This document shows positions 33,883 through 43,665 of a stretch of 64,000 nucleotides of DNA, in pieces. Source of the DNA: Rapana venosa (Eukaryota > Mollusca > Gastropoda > Neogastropoda > Muricidae). The position numbers were made by a program, and so were the translations under genes. The stretch covers positions 37,663,370-37,727,369 of the forward strand of contig CM054151.1 of NCBI GenBank assembly GCA_028751875.1, written 5' to 3'. Under the pieces are notes generated by a model. It did no database searches, was not told where the DNA came from, and worked only from the letters and a program-made list of their open reading frames with translations. How positions within the stretch are numbered: position 1 is the stretch's first letter; each line of letters begins with the position of its first letter.

Positions 33883-34215
33883 CACTCACTCACTCTACCA
33901 CTACCACCAACACCACAGTCACCACCAGCCTCCACTTCCACCTCTCTCCCCCTTCACCTGCGCCCGCGCGCACACACACACACCTACCTCCCACCAAAGC
34001 CACATTAGACTGTACATAAAGCCTACAGGGTGGCATTAAGCGGGTAGGGTGTATACACACGACAGGTAGATCCAGACAGGAGGACAGGCTATACAGGGTA
34101 TGTATACCAATCTCCCCCTGACCTAAGTGACTCAGCCTTATAACAGACACGCTCCTTCCCACACCATGACGGCGTGATTTATGTCACATCTAAAGCCTGG
34201 CCTGTCTCTTCTTCT
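33845..34215. repeat. Inverted-duplication arm IRa, part 2
   Basis: The reverse complement matches 60,855-61,270. Shared stretches include CAAAGCCACAT, GGTAGGGTGTATACACAC, GTAGATCCAGAC, GACCTAAGTGACTCAG and GTGATTTATG. The order relative to part 1 is preserved in the partner. Confidence 0.85.
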
Positions 34216-34845
34216 TCTTCTTTGCATTCCTCTTCTTCTTTGCATTCGTCTTCTTCTTCTTCTTCTTCTTCTTCTTCTTCTTCTTCTTCTTCTTCTTCTT
34301 CTTTCTTCCTCTTCTTCTTCTTCTTCTTCCTCTTCTCCTCATTTTTCTTTGCATTCTTCTTTGCATTCTTCTTTGCATTCTTCTTCTGCATTCTTCTTTG
34401 CATTCTTCTTCGCATTCTTCTTCCATTCTTTTTGCATTCTTCTTCTTGTCTTCTTCTTCTTCTTTGCATGTTCTTCTTTGCATTCTTCTTCTTCATTTGA
34501 GTTCTTCTTTGCATTCTTCTCTTTGCATTTTTCTTTCTTCTTCTTCTTCTTCTTTGCAGTTCTTATTTTCTTCTTTGCATTCTTATTTTTGCATTCTTCT
34601 TCTTTGCACTCTCTGCGTTCTTTTCCCCACTCTTCGTCTTAACGTTCTTCTTTGCATTCTTCTTCTTTGTATTCTTCTTCTTTGCATTCTTCTTCGCGCT
34701 CTTCTTTTCATTCTTCCTCGTTGGGTTCTTCTTTGCATTCTTCTTTGCATTCTTCATATTTGCATTTTCTTCTTTCCATTCTTCTTTGCACGTTTCTGTT
34801 TTGCCTTCTTCTTCTTTGCATTCTACTTTGCATTTATTTTCTTCG
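34206..34845. repeat. (TTC)n and TTCTTTGCATTC minisatellite
   Basis: TTC repeats are followed by ~12-15 bp units TTCTTCTTTGCATTC with variants, totalling about 640 bp. The array directly continues the 3' tail of the minus-strand LINE at 34,846-35,195, whose tail reads AATGCAAAG. A smaller patch lies at 35,195-35,270. Open frames on either strand are artefacts. Confidence 0.9.
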
Positions 34846-35195
34846 TTGTCGTCGAACGCTGAGACAGCAACTCCCGAAGCCCTGACAAACGCTGCTGTGC
34901 GCTGAAGACCCTCCAGGGGTCCAGTGAGTTTGTCCCTCATCGGTAGGTCAGTAGGCCAGATATCGGCCCTCAGGTTTTGGTGTGTTGGACAGGTCTGGAG
35001 GAAGTGTTCCACTGTCATGAGAGCAGTGCCACAGGGGCCATGCCTCAGAATCACCAATGTGGAACTTGGTAAAAATGTGATGTCTAAGTCTGCAGTGTCC
35101 AGTCCTCAGCCTCACAATTGTTACCTTGTCTTCTCTGGGCAGGAGGAAGTAGTAGTCATCCTTACTGTTGAATTTAGGGCACTGCTGAAACCATC
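34846..35195 (-). mobile_element. LINE C-terminal fragment (family X)
   Basis: The minus strand encodes RTGHC-like sequence, FTKFHIGDSE, CGTALMTVEHFLQTCPTHQN, then ADIWPTDLPMRDKL and LQRTAAFVRASGVAV. This pattern (Cys-x-Cys, EHFLQTCP, WP, a final TAxFIxxxGL-type helix) ends many invertebrate LINE ORF2 proteins. The fragment at 58,355-58,487 belongs to the same family. The 3' terminus has TTGCTGTCTCAGCGTTCGAC and a GAA-rich tail. Confidence 0.75.
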
Positions 35196-35270
35196 TTCTT
35201 CTTTGCTTTCTTCTTTACATTCTTCTTTTTTGCATTCTTCTTCTTTGCCTTCTTCGTCGTATCATCCACC

Positions 35271-35704
35271 TCCTCCGATTTCTTATTCTTCTCCACTCCC
35301 TCTTTCTGGATAACAGGCTGTGTTCCAGGTTTTGCAAGACACTTAGCACTGACGAAGATTACCAAATGTTTTCTCACTTTTGCTTAAGAGCAAAAACTGG
35401 CCACAAAAAACTGAAAACCTCAGTAAATATGTTTGTAGTCCATCAGGCTACCTGAATAGCTGGTTGGTGGTTGGTTGGTTGGCGAGCTGATTGAGTAGTT
35501 AAGGGCTTCGTAGATTCGTTCGTTGGTTTTTCAGATTATCTGTTGACTTTCAATTGATTAGTCAGTCAGTTGGCTGGTCAGTCAGCTCATTGATTTGTTT
35601 ATTGTTAGTTTTGATGAGTAAATACATGAGTAAGTGAATGAGTTAGTCAGTTAGTCAGTCACTCAGTTAGTCAGTTAGTCTGTTAATTCAGTTTTAGTTT
35701 TGTT
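35271..35704. repeat. Unique sequence and degenerate TTGG/CAGT tetranucleotide repeats
   Basis: GGTTGGTTGG units (35,460-35,480) and GTCAGTTAGTCAGT units (35,565-35,690) flank unique sequence. No gene is seen. Confidence 0.75.
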
Positions 35705-36200
35705 CTTCCCAGTCCAACCGAGCTGAATCAACTTGAGCCCAGCTGACCCAGCCCAGCTGAACCAAGCCGGCCTGACCCAAGCCTAGCCGACCCCTCCCGA
35801 GCCCAGCTGACCCGAGCCCAGCTGACCCGAGCCCAGCTGACCAGAGCCCAGCTGAACCGAGCCGACCCGACCCGACCTGACCCGAGCCCAGCCGACTGAG
35901 CCAACCGACCGGCCAGCATCGACCAGCACTGCCGAATCGAGCCACCCGACCCAGACTGCCGAACGAGCCAACCCGACCCGAGCACTGCCGACTCGGCCGA
36001 CCCGACCCGACCCGACCCGAGCCCAGCCGAACTGAGCCCAACCGAACCGAGCCTAGCCGATCCGACTCGAGCACTGCCGAATCGAGCCAACCCGACCCTA
36101 GCATTGCCGAATCGAGCCAACCCGACCCGAGCACTGCCGAATCGAGCCAACCCGACCCGAGCACTGCCGAATCGGCCGACCCGACCCCACTGGGACCCAG
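35705..36200. repeat. GC-rich CCGACCCGAGC minisatellite
   Basis: About 500 bp of units built from GAGCCCAGCTGACCC and, from 36,060, a ~30-bp unit (CCGAATCGAGCCAACC, then CGACCCGAGCACT) repeated four times. G is mostly confined to GAGC and CCG positions, so one strand is C-rich. Minus-strand open frames (Gly, Ser, Arg, Leu, Val rich) arise from the repeat. Confidence 0.92.
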
Positions 36201-36422
36201 CAGAGCCCAGTCCGATGGAGACAGTCAAATTAGTCAACTTGTTAGCTACCTAGTTAGTAAGTAAATTAATTACTTAGTGGATTTCTTAAATTTTTGTTGA
36301 TTGTTTGGTTAAATTCCTGGATACTAATTTTTTTTATATTAAAGTGTCTGGTGGTGAAAGAGTTGCAGTGAAGTAAAGATTAAGGTATCAATGAAAGTAG
36401 TAGTAGTAGTTCTTCAGTTTAA
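36201..36422. other. No gene seen
   Basis: AT-rich sequence with a short GTA triplet run before the hairpin. Confidence 0.5.
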
Positions 36423-36468
36423 CGTCCTTCCACTAAAATTTATCACTGTTTAATAGTGATATCAGACG
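36423..36468 (-). other. Variant LINE-type 3' hairpin
   Basis: CGTCCTTCCACTAAAATTTA runs on to ATCACTGTTTAATAGTGAT and ATCAGACG. The outer arms and the AGTGATATCAGACG end are shared with the other hairpins, but the loop is ~17 bp longer. GTAGTAGTAG precedes it in place of GTTGTTG. Confidence 0.5.
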
Positions 36469-36473
36469 GGAAA

Positions 36474-36505
<32 letters not shown>

Positions 36506-36792
36506 AGGGGAAGGGGTATGCACATGACTAATCAATCGCAAAAAACAACTATTATGAAAAAAGCATAAACAAGAATTCTGAAGAAAAAAATTAACTGCTA
36601 AAATATTAACTTTGCAATTCATATAACCAGAAGTATGGCCCAGGCCAAAAGCTGTGTCAGTTATTGATGTCAGCTAATTGCCAAGGCCTACATTAAAATG
36701 TTGTTATGTTGTAAAATGTGTTGAGATTGCCTTCAGCCATGACAAGCTCTTAACATATCAACCTGCACTCTTCTTTTAAAGGAGAAAAAAAT
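36469..36792. other. TG microsatellite and unique sequence
   Basis: TG repeats at 36,478-36,506. No gene is seen. Confidence 0.6.
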
Positions 36793-36980
36793 CCTCTGAA
36801 GTCGGAGTATGACTGCCTATTTGGCGAGGTACTTGAAAATAGTCATACACGCAAACTTCCATCCGGTGTGCTTCCTATCTCACAGTGATTCCCAGGTGGG
36901 ATGAGTGAGTCAGAGTGCACGTTCTGGGTGACCCCCAGAGTGTAAAGCTGGGGAACGCACAACACAACAACAACAACCAG
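36793..36980 (+). repeat. SINE 3'-end fragment with ACA tail
   Basis: CTGAAGTCGGAGTATGACTG starts the stretch, AATAGTCATACACGCAAAC follows, and it ends GGGGAACGCACAACACAACA. The pattern resembles the 3' part of a gastropod SINE (from memory) and shares the CCGAA..CGGA..GGCTGCCT core found near 58,630 and 63,130. Confidence 0.55.
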
Positions 36981-37130
36981 AAGTTATCCTTAAAATGAAA
37001 CCATACGCTCAAGAAAGCGTACTATAGTGATTGATATTTGTAATATAGTGCGTCATATTAATTGATAGTGCTCTTATTGTATGATATGTTCTAATCATTT
37101 GGACATTGGCATGTGTGTGGATGTGCGCTG
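36981..37130. other. No gene seen
   Basis: Unique AT-rich sequence. Confidence 0.5.
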
Positions 37131-37215
37131 TATGTGTGCGTGCGTGCGTGCGCGCGCGCGCGCGCGCGCGCGTGTGTGTGTGTGTGTACGTACGTACGTG
37201 CGTGCGTGTATGCTC
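37131..37215. repeat. (TGCG)n/(CG)n/(TG)n alternating purine-pyrimidine tract
   Basis: TGCGTGCGTG leads to CG repeats (37,150-37,171) and then TG and TACG repeats. It is a strong candidate for left-handed (Z) DNA. Confidence 0.9.
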
Positions 37216-37395
37216 TTTTAAGATTGAATTTTATTACTTTCTGTGATGGTGGTTTTTTTCGTCTGTTTATTATTTGTGTATATATGACTTGTAACTCACT
37301 ATGCTCTTGTAAGATTGAATTTTATTACTTTCTGTGATAGTGTTTTTCCTTCTGTTTATTAGTTGTGTATATATGGCTTGTAACTGGCATAAATT
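37211..37395. repeat. ~93-bp tandem duplication
   Basis: Two adjacent units share AAGATTGAATTTTATTACTT, TCTGTGAT, GTCTGTTTATTA and TGTGTATATATG. Confidence 0.85.
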
Positions 37396-37526
37396 TCTCT
37401 GTTTATTGAGATAATAAAATGTTCGTATTGGTACTGATATTGGTATAGGTACTATCATGTAATATGTGCGAGGTGGTGTTGGTAAACTGTGTTGTGGTAT
37501 TTTGGTGATTAATGTTTTTCTGTTTA

Positions 37527-37529
<3 letters not shown>

Positions 37530-37588
<59 letters not shown>
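37530..37588. repeat. (TA)n microsatellite
   Basis: An uninterrupted ~58-bp TA run followed by T-rich sequence. Confidence 0.97.
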
Positions 37589-37589
<1 letters not shown>

Positions 37590-37624
37590 TTTTTTTTGTT
37601 TTTTGTTTTTTTGTTTTTTTTTGC

Positions 37625-38350
37625 TGCCTCATCTTCTGTGACGTCCCCTCGTCCTGTTGTTCCCACGCCGCTCATTCCAATCTCCCCGCCACAACCATAC
37701 CCAGATTTGTTATGTCTCCTCCTCAGAGTCGGAGGTCCACAGGGAGCCAATCACTATCAGGCCGCCGTGGGACCACCAGCCAGAGGGGCCCTGCACTGCT
37801 GCTGGGTCACTTTGGCGGTGTTCAGTGGTGCCTGTTCTTAGCTAACATACGCAGGACACCACCTACTAAGCCCCCTACTAACGACAGTATTAGCTCAGTC
37901 GCGGAGCCAGACTGAGTGAGTTGCCCACCCGAGGTGGCAACCACCACAACGTCCCTCCAACGACCGTCCCCTGCGAACCTCCAACCCCAAAGGCTTTGAC
38001 ACAAACTCACCACAGGCACAGAAGTGTATGGGCAAACCGAATCTGAGGTCACCATGAGACCAGAGAAACTGGGACCACCGAATCAGAGGCAATTTTTTAA
38101 ATGCATGATGATCAATGACAATGAGGATGACGTAATGATGCTGCTGTGGAAGTGCATATGCTTTGAGACTACTTGACAGGGTTGTACTCTACGCTTACTA
38201 TCATAATATATCCCGGCGTCAACCGGGCCCGAGAGATACAGACACCTGCAGTGTTGGTCAGGTAATTTGAGCAACACTCTCAAACTCGCATCCGTTAAGT
38301 GGATGAAGCTCGACTGTGTGGTCCCAGTCTTCCCACTGAGCCCACAGCAC
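37625..38350 (+). repeat. Dispersed repeat R2, longest copy
   Basis: This matches the minus strand of 3,295-3,660 and 13,135-13,490 in two blocks (37,700-37,870 and 38,105-38,190), with extra sequence between and after. The open frame through 37,466-37,915 has no recognisable domain. Confidence 0.7.
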
Positions 38351-38363
38351 ACTCACTCTGGGT

Positions 38364-38380
38364 ATATATATATAACCATA

Positions 38381-38437
<57 letters not shown>
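38364..38437. repeat. (TA)n microsatellite
   Basis: A TA-rich palindromic tract with ATATAATATA at its left end and ATATTATATAT at its right end. Confidence 0.95.
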
Positions 38438-38441
<4 letters not shown>

Positions 38442-38735
38442 ACAGACACACACATAAATACATCAAAGACAGTATTTGAAATGCATTGAAAAAAATGTGG
38501 CACATAAGTTATTTCATAATTTGTTTGGTCGTTTGCTTGCACACTTGATATTTTTGTTCATGTGTTTTTATCGCCAAGTTAACACTTGTCTGGCGATCAG
38601 TTCTTTTACTTGCATGGCGTAAAAATAAAAGAACGGGTACATGATAGATAAAGGTTTCAGTTATGTAATGATTGAAGGTGGTTTAGGGGGTTCATCACTC
38701 ATTCATTCGTTTATTCATTGATTTTGTTCATTCTT
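38438..38735. other. No gene seen
   Basis: Unique AT-rich sequence. Confidence 0.5.
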
Positions 38736-39215
<480 letters not shown>

Positions 39216-39662
39216 GTTTACATGTTGGTAGTACTTGCATCCTACATACTTGTGACATACATTATAATGCTATTGTGCAATACATTTGGCGCGCTGTTTA
39301 GGTGTGAGCTGCAATGTAATGTGCGAGTGGTAACTCGGATAACTCTTTATTTTGAAGCTAACCCAAAGCGAAAAGAAACAGTACCTGAAGTAGAGATAGC
39401 ATACTGAGATAGTGCGCCACGAACAACAGTGTATGCCACACTGCACAGTATGCCAGTCAGTGGCTAGGAAAATAGCAACAGCAGTCACAATGAAGATGTA
39501 TGTTATATTACGTTGTTTACATGTAGCCTTTAATGCGTTTGACATTATGTCTGTGTGTGACGAGTAGTGTGTTTTTTGACACCTGTCGTTTGTATGTAAA
39601 ATGCAGGGTGTCCGTTTTGTCTGTGATGAGTTGTATGAACCACCTGGTGATGATGGTATGGT

Positions 39663-39702
<40 letters not shown>

Positions 39703-39784
39703 TGTTGTGTGTGTGTGTGTGTGTGTGGTTGTGGTGGTGTGGTGTTTGTTGCGGTGGTGGTCGTGTGTAGTGGTGGTGTGTGGA
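39216..39784. other. No gene; TG microsatellite at 39,663-39,760
   Basis: The unique sequence lacks coding support. The TG tract has GGTGGTG interruptions. Confidence 0.6.
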
Positions 39785-40130
39785 TGGCTGGGTTCGTGCA
39801 CACTAGTGCCGACTCCACTGCCGCGAAAATTCTTTGGATAGACTATAAAGCCATGGTACCGTGTGCGAATGTATTCAGAGCATCTTGTGCACACGTTAAA
39901 ACCTGTTCTGCTTTTCGAAAGTTCAGGCCATTGTGTGCCGGCGGGAACGGACGAAAACATATTCAAAACCGCATATACCGTCTATTGAGGTCCACAACCA
40001 TGCATCTCCATACGTAGAGATGTATGGAGATGTATGGTTGTGGCTCTGATTAGACGATACATGGGGACTGGATGTTAAAAAAAGGACACGAGTGCTTACT
40101 TGTTATCTTTAAAATAAAAGAATAAAGAAC
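39785..40130 (-). mobile_element. SINE-A copy containing a foldback
   Basis: On the minus strand, GGAGTCGGCACTAGTG-like sequence at 39,800 is the far end. Read on the plus strand from high to low coordinates, the copy runs from the GGGGACTGGATG tail (40,060-40,075) to AAGCAGAACAGG, GTGCACAAGATG and ACTATAAAGCCA equivalents. Between the GCATATACC position and the tail lies an ~88-bp palindrome that is absent from the copy at 25,437-25,675. Confidence 0.75.
39975..40062. repeat. Palindromic foldback inside the SINE
   Basis: The core arms 39,992-40,013 and 40,022-40,043 are 22 bp, inverted, with one mismatch (CCACAACCATGCATCTCCAT and its complement), around an 8-bp loop. Weaker inverted similarity extends outwards (ACCGTCTATTGAGG against CTCTGATTAGACGAT). 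Confidence 0.85.
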
Positions 40131-40164
40131 CACCAAAACAAAATCAACAACACATAAATATTAT

Positions 40165-40203
40165 AGACACACACGGGCACGCACGCACGCACACACACAC
40201 ACA

Positions 40204-40258
<55 letters not shown>

Positions 40259-40285
40259 AACACACACACACACACACACACAGCG
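40165..40285. repeat. (CA)n-(CT)n-(CA)n microsatellite
   Basis: CA and CGCA repeats, then a CT run, then CA again. Confidence 0.95.
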
Positions 40286-40317
40286 AAAAAAATAAATCTA
40301 TCGAAAAATCCTAAAAC

Positions 40318-40445
40318 TGTCAGCAATTGAAGGTTTAGTCCTGTTGCTCCGGCTCTCTGGAACTCCTTGCCCTGCTGATACTGAAGCTTTCCCACTCTGC
40401 CAGAATCTACAGCCATTGCTTCAACAAGCTTTCCTGTCCTGTCGT
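40318..40445 (+). mobile_element. LINE C-terminal remnant
   Basis: The plus strand encodes FSPVAPALWNSLP, then degenerate sequence including LPESTAIASTSF. APxLWNSLP followed by a Ser-rich FKxxLKTxLF-type tail is the usual C-terminus of CR1/L2-like LINEs. Stops and frameshifts are present. Only ~130 bp is recognisable. Confidence 0.55.
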
Positions 40446-40486
40446 AACACAACTTTGTTATTGTTCTCTAGTTGCTGTATATCAAA

Positions 40487-40548
40487 GTCAAAGTCAAACT
40501 TTTATTTTCAGATGGTACATTGAATAAGCAGCGCATTTGCTTTTTTTT
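40487..40548. repeat. Short dispersed repeat R3
   Basis: AAAGTCAAAGTCAAACTTTT, then CAGATGGTACATTGAATAAG and CAGCGCATTTGCTTT closely match 54,550-54,604. It may be the 3' end of a retroelement. Confidence 0.7.
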
Positions 40549-41225
40549 TCCATCAAGCCATCTATCTAAAGAAATAAAGAGAGAGAAAAAAAGATAATAT
40601 ATATGCAGACATAAAAACCTAATCAATGATAAACCATACAAATCAAACAAGAAAAGACAATAACATATGCATACATGTAATTAAAAACAAAACGAAAGAC
40701 CCTGAACAATATTAAACCATGCAATTCAAATAATTCAAAAATCTTGAAAATATTTATTCATAATACAAACAAACAAGCAACAAAGAAAAACCAAACCAAA
40801 ACAACAAAGAAGACAAAACAAAATTTTAAAAAAGACACATCAACTGCTTCCACCCCCCTCACACACATACACACAAAAACCTTCAACCATGCAAACAACT
40901 GGAAAAAACAAAACAAAAAAAGATAAACAACAAGAACATCCACTACAAACAAATAAACAAACAAACAAACAAACATAAACATACGTAAACAACAGCAACA
41001 GCAACAATAACTAACATAAGACAAGAATAACAGCCAAAATAAATGAAGAACAATATAGAACTAACAAAAGACCCCAAAAAGTCCAAAATACCCCTTCCCC
41101 CTCCCCCCAAAAAACACCCTAAAACCCAAAACAAACAAACACAAAGCAAAATAAACCAGAACTCCACCCCCACCACTACCAACAATAACAAAAGCGACAA
41201 CCAAATGGATATAAACAGAGGAACT
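40549..41225. repeat. A-rich, nearly G-free tract with CAAA units
   Basis: Most of 40,600-41,200 is A and C (AAACAAACAAAC, AACAACAAG, CCCCAAAAAA). Asn/Lys/Thr/Gln-rich open frames are composition artefacts. Confidence 0.8.
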
Positions 41226-41326
41226 GATGTATAGTTTCCTTTTAAATCATTTAAACACTTACATACACGTACACACCCTCACCCATATCCCCTTCACCAC
41301 ATAAACTCATATATAGTATGTGCGTG

Positions 41327-41327
<1 letters not shown>

Positions 41328-41373
<46 letters not shown>

Positions 41374-41389
41374 TATATTAGTATATTTA

Positions 41390-41429
<40 letters not shown>

Positions 41430-41560
41430 TGTGTGTGTGCACTTGCGCGCGGGCCCATATGTATATGCATGTGATTGCGCACGTGTATGTGTATTAGTCC
41501 ACCTGCGTGTGTGTGTTTATGTGTGTGCGCGCACGCGCGCGTGTGTGTAAATGTGTGTAT
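41328..41560. repeat. (TA)n and (TG)n microsatellites
   Basis: TA repeats at 41,332-41,366 and TG repeats at 41,392-41,427, with GCGCGC and TGTGCG units up to 41,548. Confidence 0.95.
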
Positions 41561-42028
41561 GTGACCGTATACACGTACATGCAAGCATGCACGCGTATAT
41601 TCCTGAATATCAACATTAAAAAAAATGCAAGGATGCATATCCACACAATGAATTGGATTCCAAGAATCGCACACCACACAAACGAACTAATCATCAAACA
41701 AACATCCTGTAAACATTCCGCGTGCGATAACACCTCTCCTGGGGAAAAAACCCCACCCAACAAACCCACAAACCCCGCTAAACAAATACAGCTTAAGTGA
41801 CATTGCACCTGCATTGTGTTTTACAATCCTGTGTTCTTCACAGACTAATCCATTGACGATGGCTGGCGGAACGTTAAGCTATGGGGTGAAGGCAGATGTG
41901 TGAAAATGTACCATAGCCAAGCGCAACGCTGATCAGACGTCTGTAATTGACTGACTGACACCTTATGACTCGGATATGCTTTCAGTACGTGACGAGGAAT
42001 GAACATGCCGCATTAAAGCTTTGCTCTT
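41561..42028. other. No gene seen
   Basis: Unique sequence. CACAGACTAATCCATTGACG near 41,838 is weakly like the start of repeat R1. Confidence 0.5.
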
Positions 42029-42035
42029 TTGTCGG

Positions 42036-42084
42036 TGTGCGTGCGTGCGTGCGTGCGTGCGTGTGTGTGTGTGTACGTGCGTGC

Positions 42085-42119
<35 letters not shown>

Positions 42120-42220
42120 CGTATGTGTGTGTGTGTGTGTGTGTGGAGTGGGGGGGGGGGGGGGAGAGGGTGTATGGGTGTGTGTGTATGTGTGTGTGCG
42201 TTTGTGTGTGTGTGTGTGTT
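42036..42220. repeat. (TGCG)n/(TG)n microsatellite with a G run
   Basis: TGCG units, TG units, a run of ~14 G (42,150-42,163) and TG units. Confidence 0.95.
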
Positions 42221-42242
42221 GTTCGTTGTTGTTCAATTTAAA

Positions 42243-42270
42243 GTCTCTTCACATTTGGGGATATTAGACT
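42243..42270 (-). other. Degenerate LINE-type 3' hairpin
   Basis: GTCTCTTCACATTTGGGGAT followed by ATTAGACT, preceded by GTTGTTGTTCAATTTAA, as in the intact hairpins. Confidence 0.55.
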
Positions 42271-42349
42271 AAACAAACAAACAAAAACCCTACCATAAAG
42301 CATTTGCAGAAGACTTGGAAGTAATCCTTAACAACATCAGTAATCAACA

Positions 42350-42354
42350 TGTCC

Positions 42355-42385
<31 letters not shown>

Positions 42386-42600
42386 CGCATGTGTGTGTTT
42401 GTCTGTCTGTCTCTGTATGTCTGTCTGCCTCTATCTTTGTCTGTCCTTCTGCATCTATCTCTGTCTGTCTCTCTATCTGTCTGTCAGTCTCTCTCTCACT
42501 CTCTCTCTCTCTCTTCTTCATTTTCCTCTTTTTCAGCTCAGCCTTTCTTTCTTTTTCTTTCATTTCTTTCTTTCCTTTGTGCTCTTTTGGTTGTAGAATT
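42350..42600. repeat. TG, TCTG and TTTC pyrimidine-rich repeats
   Basis: TG and CG repeats grade into TCTG/TCTC and TTTC units. Confidence 0.9.
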
Positions 42601-42711
42601 ATTTCTTACCTTTGTGGTATCTTATACTGGTTTCTTTTTCAATTCGTATCTCCCAACTAAATCTTTCTATATATCTTCTCTCTCTCTCTTCTCTCATTAC
42701 TCCTCTGCTAC

Positions 42712-43034
42712 TGCTGCTGTTGTTATTGTTGTTGTTGTTGCTGCTACTACTTCTACAACTGCTACTGTTTCTGCTGTTGCCCCTGCTGCTACTACTACTA
42801 CTACTACTACTACTACTGTTTCTGCTGTTGCTGCTGCTGCTGCTGCTACTACTACCACTACTACCACTATTACCGCTGCTTGTGCTGTTGCTGGTGCTAA
42901 AACTACTATAGCTACTGTTACTGGTGGTGGTGGTGGTGAAGGTGGTGGTGGTGAAGGTGCTGCTGCTGCTACTACTACTACTGCTACTACTGCTAGTACT
43001 ACTGCTACTGCTGCTATTACTACTGCTACTGCTG

Positions 43035-43069
<35 letters not shown>

Positions 43070-43290
43070 GCCACTACTACTGCTGCCACTACTGCAACTA
43101 CTGCTGCAACTACTGCTACTACTACTGTTGCTTCTGCTACTACTACTGCTACTGCTGCTGCTACTACTACTACTGCTACTGCTGCTGCTACTACTACTAC
43201 TACTGCCACTACTACTGCTACCACTACTGCAACTACTGCTACTACTACTGTTACTACTGCTACTACTACTGCTACTGCTACAACTACTTT
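42712..43290. repeat. ~580-bp CTA/CTG/CTT triplet array
   Basis: It is an almost uninterrupted triplet phase of ACTACTACT and GCTGCTGCT blocks, with a GGTGGTGGTGAAGGTGGT island at 42,924-42,958. Six frames give long open readings of Thr/Ala, Leu, Ser or Val, none with a start, splice or domain context. Confidence 0.95.
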
Positions 43291-43499
43291 TATACATAAC
43301 GTAGGCACGAACTTACTCAAACACTGATCATTGAGACTTTACTTCGCCGACAGCTAGTATCATTTGCACATGTACGAGAAGCCGAAAACAATGCCGGTTT
43401 TTTTTATTTTATAAAACATTAAGGCTCAACACACAATGTATAGCGCTAGCTTCTGCTTCGACCATGGCATAATTAGCTAGATACATCTATGTCACATTT

Positions 43500-43665
43500 G
43501 AAGAGGCAGACAGAAAAACACTGATGGGAATACATCAGAGAGTGGACTGGCCTTGAGTGGAACGATTTGCTACGCAAAGCAGAGGGCCACTAGGTGTGGA
43601 GGAAGCTGGTTGCAAAATCGCCAGTGGTGTCCCCACGGTCTACAGGACTACAGTATAGGTGAAAG
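43500..43665 (+). mobile_element. RTE-like LINE C-terminal remnant
   Basis: The plus strand reads EYIREWTGLEWNDLLRKAEG, a stop, then VWRKLVAKSPVV and RSTGL. IREWTGL..., RKAEDR and WRKLV-type sequence is the usual C-terminus of invertebrate RTE-like reverse transcriptases. Two in-frame stops show decay. Confidence 0.7.

Noticed and set aside
34179..34862. Several open frames rich in Lys/Glu, Ser or Phe on both strands
   Set aside because: They are products of the TTC and TTCTTTGCATTC minisatellite.
35694..36237. Gly/Ser/Arg/Val-rich minus-strand frames resembling a structural protein
   Set aside because: They are the complement of the CCGACCCGAGC minisatellite, with no start context or domain.
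42359..43327. A 322-codon open frame rich in Thr and Ala
   Set aside because: It is the translation of the CTA/CTG array and upstream TG/TCTG repeats; other frames are equally open.
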